From positions 434,001 to 498,000 of the forward strand of contig JAHBYP010000001.1 of assembly GCA_019635875.1 (NCBI GenBank): a stretch of DNA of 64,000 nt. The letters are read 5' to 3'. The translations under genes and the position numbers were made by a program. The stretch is from Alphaproteobacteria bacterium. Its GTDB lineage: Bacteria; Pseudomonadota; Alphaproteobacteria; Reyranellales; Reyranellaceae. Under the pieces are notes generated by a model. That model did no database searches, was not told where the DNA came from, and saw only the letters and a program-made list of their open reading frames with translations. This document shows positions 37,955 to 49,586 of this stretch, one piece after another (within the stretch, counting starts at the first letter, position 1; the number at the start of each line of letters is the position of its first letter).

Positions 37955-38575
37955 ATGCTGCTTCTGGTCGGGCTCGGCAATCCCGGGCCGAAATACCAGG
38001 CGCATCGTCACAATGTCGGATTCATGGTGGTGGACGAGCTCGTCCGCCGCCATGGCTTCGGCCCGTGGCGCAGGCGCTTCCAGGGCGAGGTCGCCGAGGG
38101 CACGCTCGGCGGCGAGCGCGCGCTGGTGCTCAAGCCGATGACCTACATGAACGATTCGGGCCTGTCGGTCGGCGAGGCGGCGCGCTACCACCGCATCGAC
38201 ATGGGCAACGTCGTGGTCTTCCACGACGAGCTCGACCTGGCGCCGGGCAAGGTCAGGGTGAAGACCGGCGGCGGCGCCGGCGGCCACAACGGCATCCGCG
38301 ATCTCGACCAGCATTTCGGCAAGGACTATCGCCGGGTGCGCATCGGCATCGGCCATCCCGGCCACAAGGACCTCGTGCACGGCTATGTGCTGAGCGACTT
38401 CAGCAAGGCCGAGCGCGAGGACTGGGTGCCCAGGGTGATCGACGCCATCGTCGCCGAGGCGCCGCTGCTGGTGAGCGGCGCCAAGGTCGACGACGAGAAG
38501 TTCATGAGCCGCGTGGCGTTCCTGGTGAGCCCGCCGCCGGCCAGGCCGGCGAAGGAAGCCCCGCCTTCGCCCTGA
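37955..38575 (+). CDS. pth: Peptidyl-tRNA hydrolase
   Basis: Releases peptides from dropped-off peptidyl-tRNA. The 206-residue protein starts [20 protein letters not shown], with the catalytic His in HRHNVGF near residue 20 and the conserved [10 protein letters not shown] near residue 62. [20 protein letters not shown] at about 90-109 supplies the catalytic Asp. The C-terminus is Pro/Ala-rich. It is co-oriented with rplY and ends 6 bases from the convergent gene. Confidence 0.95.
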   Translation: MLLLVGLGNPGPKYQAHRHNVGFMVVDELVRRHGFGPWRRRFQGEVAEGTLGGERALVLKPMTYMNDSGLSVGEAARYHRIDMGNVVVFHDELDLAPGKVRVKTGGGAGGHNGIRDLDQHFGKDYRRVRIGIGHPGHKDLVHGYVLSDFSKAEREDWVPRVIDAIVAEAPLLVSGAKVDDEKFMSRVAFLVSPPPARPAKEAPPSP

Positions 38576-38581
38576 GCACGC

Positions 38582-39316
38582 TCAGGTCCCTGGCGGCGAG
38601 ATCGGGGCTTTCACTCTGCGCTCGATGCGCCGGCGCAGCTCGGCAACCATGTCCTTCAGCACGGGGTGCTTGCCGAGATACGCCTCGAGCGGCCGGCGCG
38701 GCGTGTCGTCGAGCACGGCGCGTGCGTCGCCGAAGTCGCCGGCCTGGCGCAGGAGCTCCGCCAGCAGGATCTGGCGATAGAGCCAGCTCTCGTCGCGATC
38801 GCTCTGCGCGGCCTGCCAGGCGCGCAGCCGGGCGGCGGCGGCGCGCAGGTAGGGGGCGTGCTTGTCGACGCGCAGTTCGGCATCCCACGCCGCCTCGCGC
38901 AGCAGGCCGACGATCACCGGCTGCGCCTCGCCCATGCGCTCGGCGATCCAGGCGGCGAGGAAGTGCCTGGTCTCGCCGGCGCGGACGCGGCGGTACGCCT
39001 CGGTCGCGACCAGCGCCCGGGCCCTGGCGATGTAGTCGGCGTCGAGCTTCTCGACGTCGCGATAGAGCACGAAGCCGTTGCCCGGGCAGGCGGGGTACGG
39101 ATAGGGCACGGCGATCGGGCCGATGAGCTTTCCGTCGAGGCGGGCGCCGAAGGAGGTGCCGGACATCGGCGTCAGCGACTTGAACTTCTGGCCGTCGATC
39201 GGGCAGGTGTACTCGACCATGCGATCGGTGCGCGCCGATGCGCCGGAGCCGAGGCCGGCAAGCGGCAGGGCGAGCGCGCAGGCGAGCAACGCCGGTGCCG
39301 CGAGGCGATGCGACAT
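38582..39316 (-). CDS. Secreted protein of unknown function with zinc-ribbon-like N-terminus
   Basis: A 244-residue protein with a signal peptide (MSHRLAAPALLACALALPLA, cleavage near GASA-RT). The mature N-terminus reads YTCPIDGQKFKSLTP then PYPACPGNGFVLY, with spaced Cys that recall the DUF2225 type of rubredoxin-like start. The C-terminal part is helical, Ala/Arg-rich and repeat-like (RRVRAGETRHFLAAWIAER and LLAELLRQAGDFGDARAVLD), possibly TPR-like. The start at 39314-39316 has GAGG upstream. Longer frames before it look non-coding. Function unknown. Confidence 0.72.
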   Translation of the reverse strand: MSHRLAAPALLACALALPLAGLGSGASARTDRMVEYTCPIDGQKFKSLTPMSGTSFGARLDGKLIGPIAVPYPYPACPGNGFVLYRDVEKLDADYIARARALVATEAYRRVRAGETRHFLAAWIAERMGEAQPVIVGLLREAAWDAELRVDKHAPYLRAAAARLRAWQAAQSDRDESWLYRQILLAELLRQAGDFGDARAVLDDTPRRPLEAYLGKHPVLKDMVAELRRRIERRVKAPISPPGT

Positions 39317-39468
39317 CGCGACCTCGAAGGAAGAAGACGTGCGTGGGGAGACGGCAACTCGACTGCCGCGATGATCGCAGGGCCGTTGGGCGGCAATGTG
39401 GCGATTGACCCGGGCCGGCGCATTGGCTACGTCGCGCCACCGTCTTTCAATCCGGATCTCCCCCACCC

Positions 39469-40566
39469 ATGGGTTTCAACTGTGGAATCGTCGGCCTGCC
39501 CAATGTCGGCAAGTCGACGTTGTTCAACGCGCTGACAGCGACGCAGGCGGCACAGGCCGCGAACTATCCGTTCTGCACCATCGAACCGAATATCGGCCGC
39601 GTCTCGGTGCCCGATGCGCGGCTCGAGACGCTGACGCGCGTCGCCGGCTCGGCCAAGATCGTGCCGACGCAGCTGGAGTTCGTCGACATCGCCGGGCTGG
39701 TGAAGGGCGCCAGCCGGGGCGAGGGGCTGGGCAACCAGTTCCTCGGCAATATCCGCGAGGTCGACGCCATCGCCCAGGTGCTGCGCTGCTTCGAGGACGG
39801 CGACGTCACGCACGTCTCGGGCAGCGTCGATCCGGTGCGCGACGCGGAGATCATCGAGACCGAGCTGATGCTGGCCGACCTCGACAGCCTCGAGAAGCGC
39901 CTGCCCAACCTGCAGAAGAAGGCCAAGAGCGGCGACAAGGATGCCGGCGCCGAGGCCGCCATCATGGAGCGCATCGTGGCGGCGCTGCGCGACGGCAGGC
40001 CGGCGCGCACCGTCGAGCTCTCCAACGAGGAGCAGCCGGTGGTCAGGCGCATGCAGCTGCTGACCGCCAAGCCGCAGATGTTCGTGCTCAACGTCGAGGA
40101 GGGTTCGGCCGCGACGGGCAACGCGATCAGCGAGAAGGCGATCGCCTATGCCACATCCGTGGGCTCGCCCTACGTCATCATCTCGGCGGCGATCGAGGCC
40201 GAGGTGGCGCAGCTGCCGGAAGGCGAGCAGCGCGACTTCCTCGAATCGCTGGGACTGCACGACACCGGGCTCAATCGCGTGATCGCCGCCGGCTACGGCC
40301 TGCTCGACCTGGTGACCTTCTTCACCGTCGGGCCGAAGGAGGCGCATGCCTGGACGGTGCGGCGCGGCAGCAAGGCGCCGCAGGCGGCCGGCGCCATCCA
40401 CACCGATTTCGAGAAGGGCTTCATCCGCGCCGAGACGATCTCCTACGACGACTTCGTCGCGTCGGGCGGCGAGCAGGGCGCCAAGGATGCCGGCAGGATG
40501 CGCCTGGAAGGCAAGGACTACGTCGTCGCCGACGGCGACATCTTCCACTTCCGCTTCAACGTCTGA
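39469..40566 (+). CDS. ychF: Redox-regulated ATPase YchF (Obg family)
   Basis: A 365-residue P-loop protein of the Obg family that prefers ATP. G1 is GLPNVGKST (about residues 8-16), G3 is DIAGLVKGAS (about 68-77) and the altered G4 is NVEE near 205, the family hallmark for ATP preference. A coiled-coil insertion at about 125-165 and a C-terminal TGS domain follow. It binds ribosomes and is linked to oxidative-stress responses in other bacteria. The C-terminus EGKDYVVADGDIFHFRFNV is standard. A family 1 repeat begins 5 bases after its stop. Confidence 0.96.
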   Translation: MGFNCGIVGLPNVGKSTLFNALTATQAAQAANYPFCTIEPNIGRVSVPDARLETLTRVAGSAKIVPTQLEFVDIAGLVKGASRGEGLGNQFLGNIREVDAIAQVLRCFEDGDVTHVSGSVDPVRDAEIIETELMLADLDSLEKRLPNLQKKAKSGDKDAGAEAAIMERIVAALRDGRPARTVELSNEEQPVVRRMQLLTAKPQMFVLNVEEGSAATGNAISEKAIAYATSVGSPYVIISAAIEAEVAQLPEGEQRDFLESLGLHDTGLNRVIAAGYGLLDLVTFFTVGPKEAHAWTVRRGSKAPQAAGAIHTDFEKGFIRAETISYDDFVASGGEQGAKDAGRMRLEGKDYVVADGDIFHFRFNV

Positions 40567-40571
40567 CCACT

Positions 40572-40638
40572 CTGTCATCCCGGGCGCAGCGAGGGATTCC
40601 GGCTCACCCTGGATCCCTCGCTGCGCTCGGGATGACAG
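40572..40638. repeat. Palindromic repeat, family 1, copy 5
   Basis: A 67-base inverted repeat between the convergent ychF and nirD genes, 5 bases after the first stop and 8 bases from the second. Left arm reads CTGTCATCCCGGGCG; right arm ends CTCGGGATGACAG. Confidence 0.88.
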
Positions 40639-40646
40639 GTGTGGTG

Positions 40647-40994
40647 TCAGGCCGCCGAGGTTGTCGGTACGAGCCGCACGTCGATATAGACGCGGCCGTC
40701 CTCGAGCCGGACCGGATAGCGTCGCACGCTGCCCTTGTCGGCGCCCTTGGCCTCGCCGTCCTCCAGGCCGATCACCCAGTTGTGCAGCGGGCAGGTGACC
40801 TGGCGGTCGTGCACGATGCCTTCGCTCAATGGCCCGCCCTTGTGCGGGCAGCGATTGTCCAGCGCGAAGACTTCGCCGGTCGCCGTCCGGAAGATGGCGA
40901 TCTGGCCGTGCTGCGTGTGCGCCACGCGGCAGCCGCGCGCGGGGATGCTGTCGACCGGGCAGATGTCGATCCACATGCGTTCGATCATCGTCAT
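40647..40994 (-). CDS. nirD: Nitrite reductase (NADH) small subunit
   Basis: A 115-residue Rieske-fold protein. Unlike the short cysteine-less NirD of enterics, it keeps two cluster-type motifs, CPHKGG (about residues 48-53) and CPLHNW (about 68-73). It may therefore hold a real [2Fe-2S] centre. It starts inside the end of nirB (ATGA overlap), so it belongs to the same transcript. The partner NirB reduces nitrite to ammonia in the cytoplasm. No nitrate reductase or nitrite transporter gene lies in the window. Confidence 0.92.
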   Translation of the reverse strand: MTMIERMWIDICPVDSIPARGCRVAHTQHGQIAIFRTATGEVFALDNRCPHKGGPLSEGIVHDRQVTCPLHNWVIGLEDGEAKGADKGSVRRYPVRLEDGRVYIDVRLVPTTSAA

Positions 40995-43486
40995 TCGGCG
41001 GCCCGGATGCGCAGGTCGGCGACGGGCGTGAACTCATGCGCGTCCTTGCCGGCGGCGCGCTCGGCCCAGGGATCGCGCTGCGCGAATTGCTGCGACAGCG
41101 CGAAGCGCGCGTACAGCGCCCTGCGCCGCTCGACGTCGTCCATGATCTGCTGGCGGATGGTCTCGACGCCGACGCGCTTGGCCCATTTGTAGATGCGCTC
41201 GAGATAGCGGCCCTGCTCGCGATAGAGCTGGGTGAGCGCGGCAATCACCTCGATCGCCTCTTCCTCGGTGGCGACGTGACCCAGCAGCTCGGTGCCCTTG
41301 ATGTCGAGCCCGGCGGCGCCGGCGAAATGGATGTCGTAGCCCGATTCGATGCAGATCACGCCGATGTCCTTGCAGGTCGCCTCGGCGCAGTTGCGCGGGC
41401 AGCCGGAGACGGCGAGCTTGACCTTGGCCGGCGTCCACGAGCCCCACAGGAACTTCTCGACCTTGATGCCCAGCCCGGTCGAATCCTGCGTGCCGAAGCG
41501 GCACCACTCGGAGCCGACGCAGGTCTTCACCGTGCGCAGGCCCTTGGCATAGGCATGGCCCGAGACCAGGCCGGCGGCGTTGAGGTCGGCCCACACCGCC
41601 GGCAGGTCTTCCTTCTTCACGCCCAGCATGTCGATGCGCTGGCCGCCGGTGACCTTGACCGTGGGGATGCCGAACTTGTCGACCACGTCGGCGATGGCGC
41701 GCAGTTCCTTGGCGCTGGTGGTGCCGCCCCACATGCGCGGCACCACCGAGTAGGTGCCGTCCTTCTGGATGTTGGCGTGCACGCGCTCGTTGATGAAGCG
41801 CGACTGGCTGTCGTCGACGTATTCGCCGGGCCAGGTGCACAGCAGGTAGTAGTTCAGCGCCGGCCGGCACTTGGCGCAGCCGCACGAGGTCTTCCACTCC
41901 AGCTCCTGCATCAGCTGCGGGATCGACTTCAGCGCCTTGGCCACGATCAGGCGGCGCACGTCGTCGTGGCCCAGGTCGGTGCACGGGCACATCGGCTGCA
42001 CGGCCGCCGGGTTGTAGGCATCGCCGAGCTGCGCCTTCAGCAGCTGCTCGACCAGCCCGGTGCACGAGCCGCACGAGGCCGAGGCCTTGGTGTGCGCGCG
42101 CACGTCGTCGAGGCTCTTGAGGCCCAGGCCGGCGATGGCGCCGGTGATCTTTCCCTTGCACACGCCGTTGCAGCCGCAGATCTCCGCGTCGTCGGGCAGG
42201 GCGGCGACGGCCGCGGCCGGATCGAGCGGGATGCCGCCGGCGTAGTTCTGGCCGAAGATCAGCCGCTCGCGCATGTCCGAGACATCGGTGCCGCGCCTGA
42301 GCATGTCGAAGAACCACGGCCCGTCGGACGTGTCGCCGTACATCACCGCGCCGATGATGCGGTTGTCCTTCAGCACCAGCCGACGATAAAGGCCGCGCGT
42401 GGCGTCGCGCAGGACGATCTCCTCGCGGTCCTTGGCCTCGGCGAAGTCGCCGGCCGAGTAGAGGCTGATGCCGGTGACCTTCAGCTTGGTCGCCGTCGCG
42501 CTCGACTTGAAGCGCGCTTCGGCGTCGCCGGCGAGCTGGGCGGCGGCAGTGTTGGCCATCTCGTAGAGCGGCGCCACCAGGCCGAAGACCTGGCCGTCGG
42601 CCTCGGCGCATTCGCCCAGCGCGAAGATCTCGGGGTCGCTGGTGCGCATGCCGGCGTCGACCACGATGCCGCGATTGACCGTCAGGCCCGCGTCCTTGGC
42701 GAGCTGCGCATTGGGGCGGATGCCCACCGCCATGACCACCAGCTCGGCCGGCAGGCGCGTGCCGTTGTCGAGCTCGACCGCCTCGACGCGGTTGGTGCCG
42801 AGGATCGCCCTGGTGTTGGCCCGCGTGATCACCTTGATGCCGCGTGCCTCGATCGCGCGCTGCAGCAGGTGGCCGGCGGCGGGATCGAGCTGGCGTTCCA
42901 TCAGGGTCGGCATCAGGTGCAGGACGGTGACGTCCATGCCCTGCTCCTTCAGCCCGGCCGCCGCCTCGAGCCCGAGCAGGCCGCCGCCGACGACCACGGC
43001 GTTGCCGCGCGACCTGGCCGCCAGCAGCATCGCCTCGACGTCGTCGAGATCGCGGTAGGTCAGCACGCCCGGCAGGTCGTGGCCGGGCACGGGAATGATG
43101 ATCGGGTTGGAGCCGGTGGCGATGATCAGCCGGTCGTAGGCCATCGTCACCGGCGGCGGCGCCGGATGCGAATCGGTGCGCGCGCGCACGAACTCGGCGG
43201 TGACGGTGCGCGCGGCGCGGTCGATCGACGTGACCTTGGCGCCCTTGTAGAGCGTGATGCCGTGCTTGACGTACCAGCCGTCGCCGTGGATCACGATCTC
43301 CTCGAACGACTTGTCGCCCGACAGCACGGGCGACAGCATGATGCGGTCGTAGTTCACCCGCGGTTCGGCGTTGAAGATCGTGATGTCGTAGGCGTCGGGC
43401 GCGGTCTCCAGCAGGCGCTCGAGCGCGCGCCCCGGTGCCATGCCGTTGCCGACGACGACCAGTCTCTGCTTCGCGGGAGATGCCAT
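40991..43486 (-). CDS. nirB: Nitrite reductase (NADH) large subunit
   Basis: Siroheme enzyme for assimilatory or detoxifying nitrite reduction, 831 residues. Order: FAD/NAD(P)H domain (VVVGNGMAPGRALERLL near residue 10, GGGLLGLEAAAGLKEQG near 150), then a [2Fe-2S] BFD-like motif (CGCNGVCKG near 420, CGSCTG near 455). A second Cys pair follows (SCGCAKC near 530), then the sulfite/nitrite reductase domains with the siroheme-4Fe4S Cys set CVGSEWC near 650 and SGCPRNCAEATC near 685. The start MASPAKQRLVVVGNG at 43484-43486 was chosen. About 260 bases upstream hold no gene and should contain the promoter. Confidence 0.95.
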   Translation of the reverse strand: MASPAKQRLVVVGNGMAPGRALERLLETAPDAYDITIFNAEPRVNYDRIMLSPVLSGDKSFEEIVIHGDGWYVKHGITLYKGAKVTSIDRAARTVTAEFVRARTDSHPAPPPVTMAYDRLIIATGSNPIIIPVPGHDLPGVLTYRDLDDVEAMLLAARSRGNAVVVGGGLLGLEAAAGLKEQGMDVTVLHLMPTLMERQLDPAAGHLLQRAIEARGIKVITRANTRAILGTNRVEAVELDNGTRLPAELVVMAVGIRPNAQLAKDAGLTVNRGIVVDAGMRTSDPEIFALGECAEADGQVFGLVAPLYEMANTAAAQLAGDAEARFKSSATATKLKVTGISLYSAGDFAEAKDREEIVLRDATRGLYRRLVLKDNRIIGAVMYGDTSDGPWFFDMLRRGTDVSDMRERLIFGQNYAGGIPLDPAAAVAALPDDAEICGCNGVCKGKITGAIAGLGLKSLDDVRAHTKASASCGSCTGLVEQLLKAQLGDAYNPAAVQPMCPCTDLGHDDVRRLIVAKALKSIPQLMQELEWKTSCGCAKCRPALNYYLLCTWPGEYVDDSQSRFINERVHANIQKDGTYSVVPRMWGGTTSAKELRAIADVVDKFGIPTVKVTGGQRIDMLGVKKEDLPAVWADLNAAGLVSGHAYAKGLRTVKTCVGSEWCRFGTQDSTGLGIKVEKFLWGSWTPAKVKLAVSGCPRNCAEATCKDIGVICIESGYDIHFAGAAGLDIKGTELLGHVATEEEAIEVIAALTQLYREQGRYLERIYKWAKRVGVETIRQQIMDDVERRRALYARFALSQQFAQRDPWAERAAGKDAHEFTPVADLRIRAAE

Positions 43487-43745
43487 CTTCTCGCCTGCTC
43501 GAATGCCATCCGACACTGCCGCCCGGGGATCGGGTGCGAGGTCGCGACTGAATGGCCCGTCGTTGGGCGAAGCATGAGGGCGGACCGCCGTTGGCCCGCG
43601 TTCGAGCCTTCGCGGTCGCAAAAAGCGCGCCAGTCCACGAACGCCCGGCCGCCGCGAAACGGTGGACAACGTGTCGCGGGGTGCTGCCGATAAATGAGCC
43701 AGTCAGCCCGGATTCAGCCCAGATTCTGGGCGGGATGCGGGCTTG

Positions 43746-45659
43746 CTATGAGCCGATCGGACCGCCGTCCTTTTTCGTGATGGCGATCACCGACGGGCGC
43801 GGCGGCATGCCCTCCTTGAAGTCGGGCCAGCGCGTCGAGGGCTTGTCGAAGGTCGAACCGGGATCCTCGCCGGGATGCTGGATGGCGAGGAACAGGGTGC
43901 GATCGTCGGGCGTCAGCACCGGCCCGCAGACCTCGGCGCCGGTGGGCGCCCGGTAGAACAGCCGGGTGAGCGCGCGGCCATAGCCCTGGGTATCGGCGAT
44001 CCAGACCCCGTCGGCGATGCCGGCGGCGGCCGGCCCGCCATCGGTGGCGATGTAGATCCGGCCCTTGCTGTCGAAGGCGCAATTGTCCGGGCAGGACAGC
44101 CAGCCGTTCTCCGAGATCGCGCGGTGGTAGCGCGTGCCGCCGTCGATGCCGGGCTTGCCGGCGGCGAGGAAGATCGTCCAGGTGCCTTCGGTCGCGCCGT
44201 GGTCGCCGTCCTTGGGCGTGATCTCGATGATGTGGCCATGGCTGTTGTTGGCGCGCGGATTGGCGCGATCGACGCGGTTGGCCGGACGCCGGCTGTTGTT
44301 GGTCAGGATGACGTAGACCTTGCCGTTCACCGGGTTGGTCTCGATGTCCTCGGGCCGGTCCATCGGCGTCGCCTTCAGGAGGTCGGCCGCCTTGCGGGCG
44401 TTGATCACCACGTCGGCCTGGCTGTCGAAGCCGTTGGCCGACGTCAGCGGTCCCTGACCGTGCACCAGCGGCAGCCAGGTGATCTTTCCGTCGTCGTCGA
44501 AGCGCGCGGCGAACAGCGTGCCCTCGTCGAGCAGGTCGCGATTGGCGGCGCGATCCCGCGGGTTCCAGGGCTTCGAGGTCACGAACCTGTAGACATACTC
44601 GAAGCGCTCGTCGTCGCCGCTGTAGAAGACGACGCGGCCATCCTTGGCGACGACATGCGTGGCACCCTCGTGCTTGAAGCGGCCCATCGCCGTGCGCTTC
44701 ACCGGAATCGAGTTGCGGTCGTAGGGGTCGATCTCGACGATCCAGCCGAAGCGGTTCGACTCGTTGGGTTCCTTCGACACGTCGAAGCGGTCGAAATATT
44801 TCGCCCAGTTGTAGGCGCTGGCGGCGCGGATGCCGTAGCGCTTGTGGAGATCGCTGTTCGGCGACGTGTCCTGGGCACCGCCGAAATAGAAGTTGAAGTT
44901 CTCCTCGGTGGCGAGCCAGGTGCCCCACGGCGTCTCGCCGCCGGCGCACTGGTTGAGCATGCCGGCCACCGTCGCGCCGATCGGATCGACCGACGTCCTG
45001 AGCCTGTCGTGGCCGGCGGCGGGCCCGGAGATGCGCATCAGCGTCGTGGCGGTGATGCGCCTGGCGTGCTGGCTGTTCTCGACCACCTTCCAGGCGCCGC
45101 CCTCGCGGGCGATCTCGATGATCGAGCCGCCATGCGCGGCGATCTCGACCTCGCACTGCGCCTTGCTCGATTTGAGCCGGGAAGCACGGCCTTCACCCAT
45201 GCCGGCAAACATCAGGTTGGTGTTGGTGTACTCGTGGTGCACGCACATCAGGAAGCGGTCGCTGCCCTTGCTCTCGCGCGGCAGCGGGTGCAGGCCGATG
45301 AAGTCGCAGTTGTAGCCGAACTGCTTCTCCTGGGCGGGACCGGCAAGCTTGCCGATCTCGAAGGGCGGCGAGTCCGGCAGCACCGGATCGCCCCAGCGGA
45401 TCAGCACCCGTGCCTCGTATCCGTCGGGCACGTGATGCGTATGGTCCATGCCTATCGCCAGCTCGCGGAAGGTGAGCGTCGAGGGCCCGGCGGCCTGCGC
45501 GGCGACGCCGCCCAGCGCCGTCGCCGCGCCGGCGGCGGCAAGCCCGCGAAGGGTCTCGCGCCGGCCCAGCCGGCGGCTGATCAGCTCGCCGATCGACGGC
45601 TCGGTCGAGGTGTTGACGCCGATGTCTTCGGATTCGTCGATGCGGACCGGCTCGCTCAT
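43746..45659 (-). CDS. phoX: PhoX-family phosphatase (DUF839), Tat-exported
   Basis: A 637-residue protein of the PhoX/DUF839 family, Ca/Fe-dependent alkaline phosphatases that act outside the cytoplasm. A twin-arginine signal is clear (GRRETLRGLAAAGAATALG, about residues 32-50). The propeller body includes MLNQCAGGETPWGTWLATEE near 235, with the conserved Cys, and DRPEDIETNPVNGKVYVILT near 435. The start MSEPVRIDE follows GGGGAGCG. No other phosphate-starvation gene or obvious Pho box is nearby, so regulation is open. Relatives with other hydrolytic roles exist. Confidence 0.87.
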   Translation of the reverse strand: MSEPVRIDESEDIGVNTSTEPSIGELISRRLGRRETLRGLAAAGAATALGGVAAQAAGPSTLTFRELAIGMDHTHHVPDGYEARVLIRWGDPVLPDSPPFEIGKLAGPAQEKQFGYNCDFIGLHPLPRESKGSDRFLMCVHHEYTNTNLMFAGMGEGRASRLKSSKAQCEVEIAAHGGSIIEIAREGGAWKVVENSQHARRITATTLMRISGPAAGHDRLRTSVDPIGATVAGMLNQCAGGETPWGTWLATEENFNFYFGGAQDTSPNSDLHKRYGIRAASAYNWAKYFDRFDVSKEPNESNRFGWIVEIDPYDRNSIPVKRTAMGRFKHEGATHVVAKDGRVVFYSGDDERFEYVYRFVTSKPWNPRDRAANRDLLDEGTLFAARFDDDGKITWLPLVHGQGPLTSANGFDSQADVVINARKAADLLKATPMDRPEDIETNPVNGKVYVILTNNSRRPANRVDRANPRANNSHGHIIEITPKDGDHGATEGTWTIFLAAGKPGIDGGTRYHRAISENGWLSCPDNCAFDSKGRIYIATDGGPAAAGIADGVWIADTQGYGRALTRLFYRAPTGAEVCGPVLTPDDRTLFLAIQHPGEDPGSTFDKPSTRWPDFKEGMPPRPSVIAITKKDGGPIGS

Positions 45660-45790
45660 GTCGCTCGCTCCCCTCGCGCCGCCTGTTCGTCGCGTGCGAT
45701 GTCCTCGCACGGCGGCATGACCGCAGCGTGACGGGTCCGGGCGGCGTCGTCGAGTGCCGGATGTCGTCGCCGCCCTCCTGGTCCTTCTCC

Positions 45791-45818
45791 TACCTTCCCC
45801 CGCCAGCGGGGGAAGGTA
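45791..45818. repeat. Short GC hairpin related to repeat family 2
   Basis: TACCTTCCCCC and GGGGGAAGGTA arms around GCCAGC, perfect 11-base pairing. It lies 28 bases downstream of the katG stop codon (both minus strand) and could stabilise the katG mRNA end or terminate it before phoX. Confidence 0.8.
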
Positions 45819-45846
45819 TGAAGTACGCCATATGCGACCGCGATGA

Positions 45847-48117
<2,271 letters not shown>

Positions 48118-48213
48118 TCACAGCGACGCTGATCGACGACCGATTTCATCACCGGTATGCGATCAGGTCCATGACACCTCGGAACGATCGCCGGAGCTCG
48201 GCAATGATCCGCG

Positions 48214-48765
48214 TCAGGCCGCGGCGGCAAGGGTTGCGCCGGCGATCGCCGCCTCGCCGTCGAGCGTGGCGGCGATGGCGTGCACGGTAGCGGCGATGCG
48301 CACCGCGGCCTGGATCTGCTCGGTGCTCAGGCCCGCCTTGCGCAGCTCGTGCTCGTGCGCCTCCAGGCACATGCCGCAGCCGTTGATCGCCGAGACCGCG
48401 AGCGACCACAGCTCGAAATCGGCCTTCTCGACGCCGGGCCTGGCCATCGCGTTCATACGCAGCTTGGCGGGCAGGCTCTTGTAGTCGCCGCCCACGAGAT
48501 GGACGAAGCGATAGTAGATGTTGTTCATGCCCATGATCGTCGCGGCGACCTTCGCGCCGTTGAGCGCCTCGGGCGAAAGAAGCGGGCCGAACTCCGCCAG
48601 CACGGCGCGGCTGACCTCGGCGTTGCGCGACGCCAGCGCCGAGGCGACGAAGGTGCCGGCGCGCTGCTGCGGCGTCAGCGACGCCTCGCCCGCCAGCGAC
48701 GAGAGGTTCAGCTTCATGTCGCGCGCGTATTCGGGCAGCGCGTTCTTCAGGGCTTCGAGGGACAT
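48214..48765 (-). CDS. ahpD: Alkyl hydroperoxide reductase AhpD
   Basis: A 183-residue carboxymuconolactone-decarboxylase-fold protein, the disulfide reductant of AhpC. The active-site pair is in [12 protein letters not shown] (about residues 128-139, CxxC plus the relay His). A strong ribosome site (AAGGAG) precedes the ATG. It follows ahpC, but a 124-base composite repeat separates them. The two could thus be produced at different levels from one transcript. It replaces the AhpF flavoprotein used by enterics. Confidence 0.95.
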   Translation of the reverse strand: MSLEALKNALPEYARDMKLNLSSLAGEASLTPQQRAGTFVASALASRNAEVSRAVLAEFGPLLSPEALNGAKVAATIMGMNNIYYRFVHLVGGDYKSLPAKLRMNAMARPGVEKADFELWSLAVSAINGCGMCLEAHEHELRKAGLSTEQIQAAVRIAATVHAIAATLDGEAAIAGATLAAAA

Positions 48766-48801
48766 GGGGAACTCCTTGAGGTGATGCATGGCCGCTGGGT
48801 C

Positions 48802-48925
48802 TACCTTCCCCCGGAGGGGGAAATTGCCCGAAGGGCGGAAGGGGGATGTCGAAGACGGACACCCGATGTGTTGAGGCATCCCCCATCCGGCGCTGCGCGC
48901 CACCTTCCCCCTCCGGGGGAAGGTA
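48802..48925. repeat. Composite palindromic repeat, family 2, copy C (inverted)
   Basis: A 124-base element between ahpC and ahpD, bounded by TACCTTCC and GGAAGGTA. Its internal asymmetry is reversed relative to copies A and B: the TGCCCGAAGGGCGG-type hairpin comes first and the GGCGCTGCGCGCC hairpin second. It is thus the same element in opposite orientation on the plus strand. Relative to the minus-strand genes beside it, it starts 4 bases after the ahpC stop. Confidence 0.88.
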
Positions 48926-48929
48926 AGGG

Positions 48930-49472
48930 CTACGCGGCGGGGCGCAGGACGTCCTCGCCCTTCTGCCAGTTGCAGGGGCAGAGCTCGTCGGTCTGCAGCG
49001 CGTCGAGCACGCGCAGCACCTCCTGCGGGTTGCGGCCGACGCTGAGGTCGTTGACGGAGACGAAGCGGATCACGCCCTCGGGATCGACGATGAAGGTGGC
49101 GCGCAGGGCGACGCCCTCCGCCTTGTCGAGGATGCCGAAGGCGGCCGACAGCTCGCGCTTGATGTCGGCCAGCATCGGGAAAGGCAGGGCCTTGAGGTCG
49201 GCGTGGTTCTGGCGCCAGGCGAGGTGAACGAACTCGCTGTCGGTGCTGATGCCGTAGATCACCGCGTCGCGGTCGTTGAAGTCGCCGTTGAGCTTGCCGA
49301 AGGCGGCGATCTCGGTCGGGCAGACGAAGGTGAAGTCCTTCGGCCAGAAGAAGATCACGCGCCACTTGCCGGCATCGCTGCGGTCGGAAACCTGGGTGAA
49401 GGCCTTGGCCGGATCGGTCGAGACCACGGCCTTGAGGTCGAAGGCGGGCAGCTTGTCGCCGATGGTGAGCAT
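48930..49472 (-). CDS. ahpC: Alkyl hydroperoxide reductase AhpC (peroxiredoxin)
   Basis: A 180-residue 2-Cys peroxiredoxin. The peroxidatic Cys is in [14 protein letters not shown] (about residues 47-60), and the resolving Cys in [13 protein letters not shown] (about 161-173) with two adjacent Cys. The tail matches the AhpD-coupled (mycobacterial/alphaproteobacterial) type. Reduces hydrogen peroxide, organic peroxides and peroxynitrite. An AGGAGG site precedes the ATG by about 12 bases. It is first in ahpC-ahpD-katG, divergent from oxyR. Confidence 0.96.
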   Translation of the reverse strand: MLTIGDKLPAFDLKAVVSTDPAKAFTQVSDRSDAGKWRVIFFWPKDFTFVCPTEIAAFGKLNGDFNDRDAVIYGISTDSEFVHLAWRQNHADLKALPFPMLADIKRELSAAFGILDKAEGVALRATFIVDPEGVIRFVSVNDLSVGRNPQEVLRVLDALQTDELCPCNWQKGEDVLRPAA

Positions 49473-49551
49473 GGGATGGATGTCCTCCTGGTTGGAAAAT
49501 CGGTGCCGTTCCTGGCGACACCGATGTAGACAATCCCGCTCGTTCGTACTA

Positions 49552-49579
49552 ATTGATAAGAGTCATTCTTAATATCGAT
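49552..49579. promoter_or_regulatory. Candidate OxyR binding site between ahpC and oxyR
   Basis: ATTGATA (49552-49558) and TATCGAT (49573-49579) form an imperfect inverted repeat in the 114-base divergent intergenic region. It is just upstream of oxyR, contains GATA-N14-TATC, and has the T-rich, A-rich look of LysR-type operators. It is placed to act on both genes. The match to the four-element OxyR consensus is only partial. Confidence 0.45.
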
Positions 49580-49586
49580 TTTCTCG

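Noticed and set aside
40829..43693. A 954-codon open frame on the plus strand opposite nirB.
   Set aside because: Antisense to a complete, motif-rich NirB; its translation shows no domain and the usual Ala/Arg/Val/Asp/Gly antisense composition.
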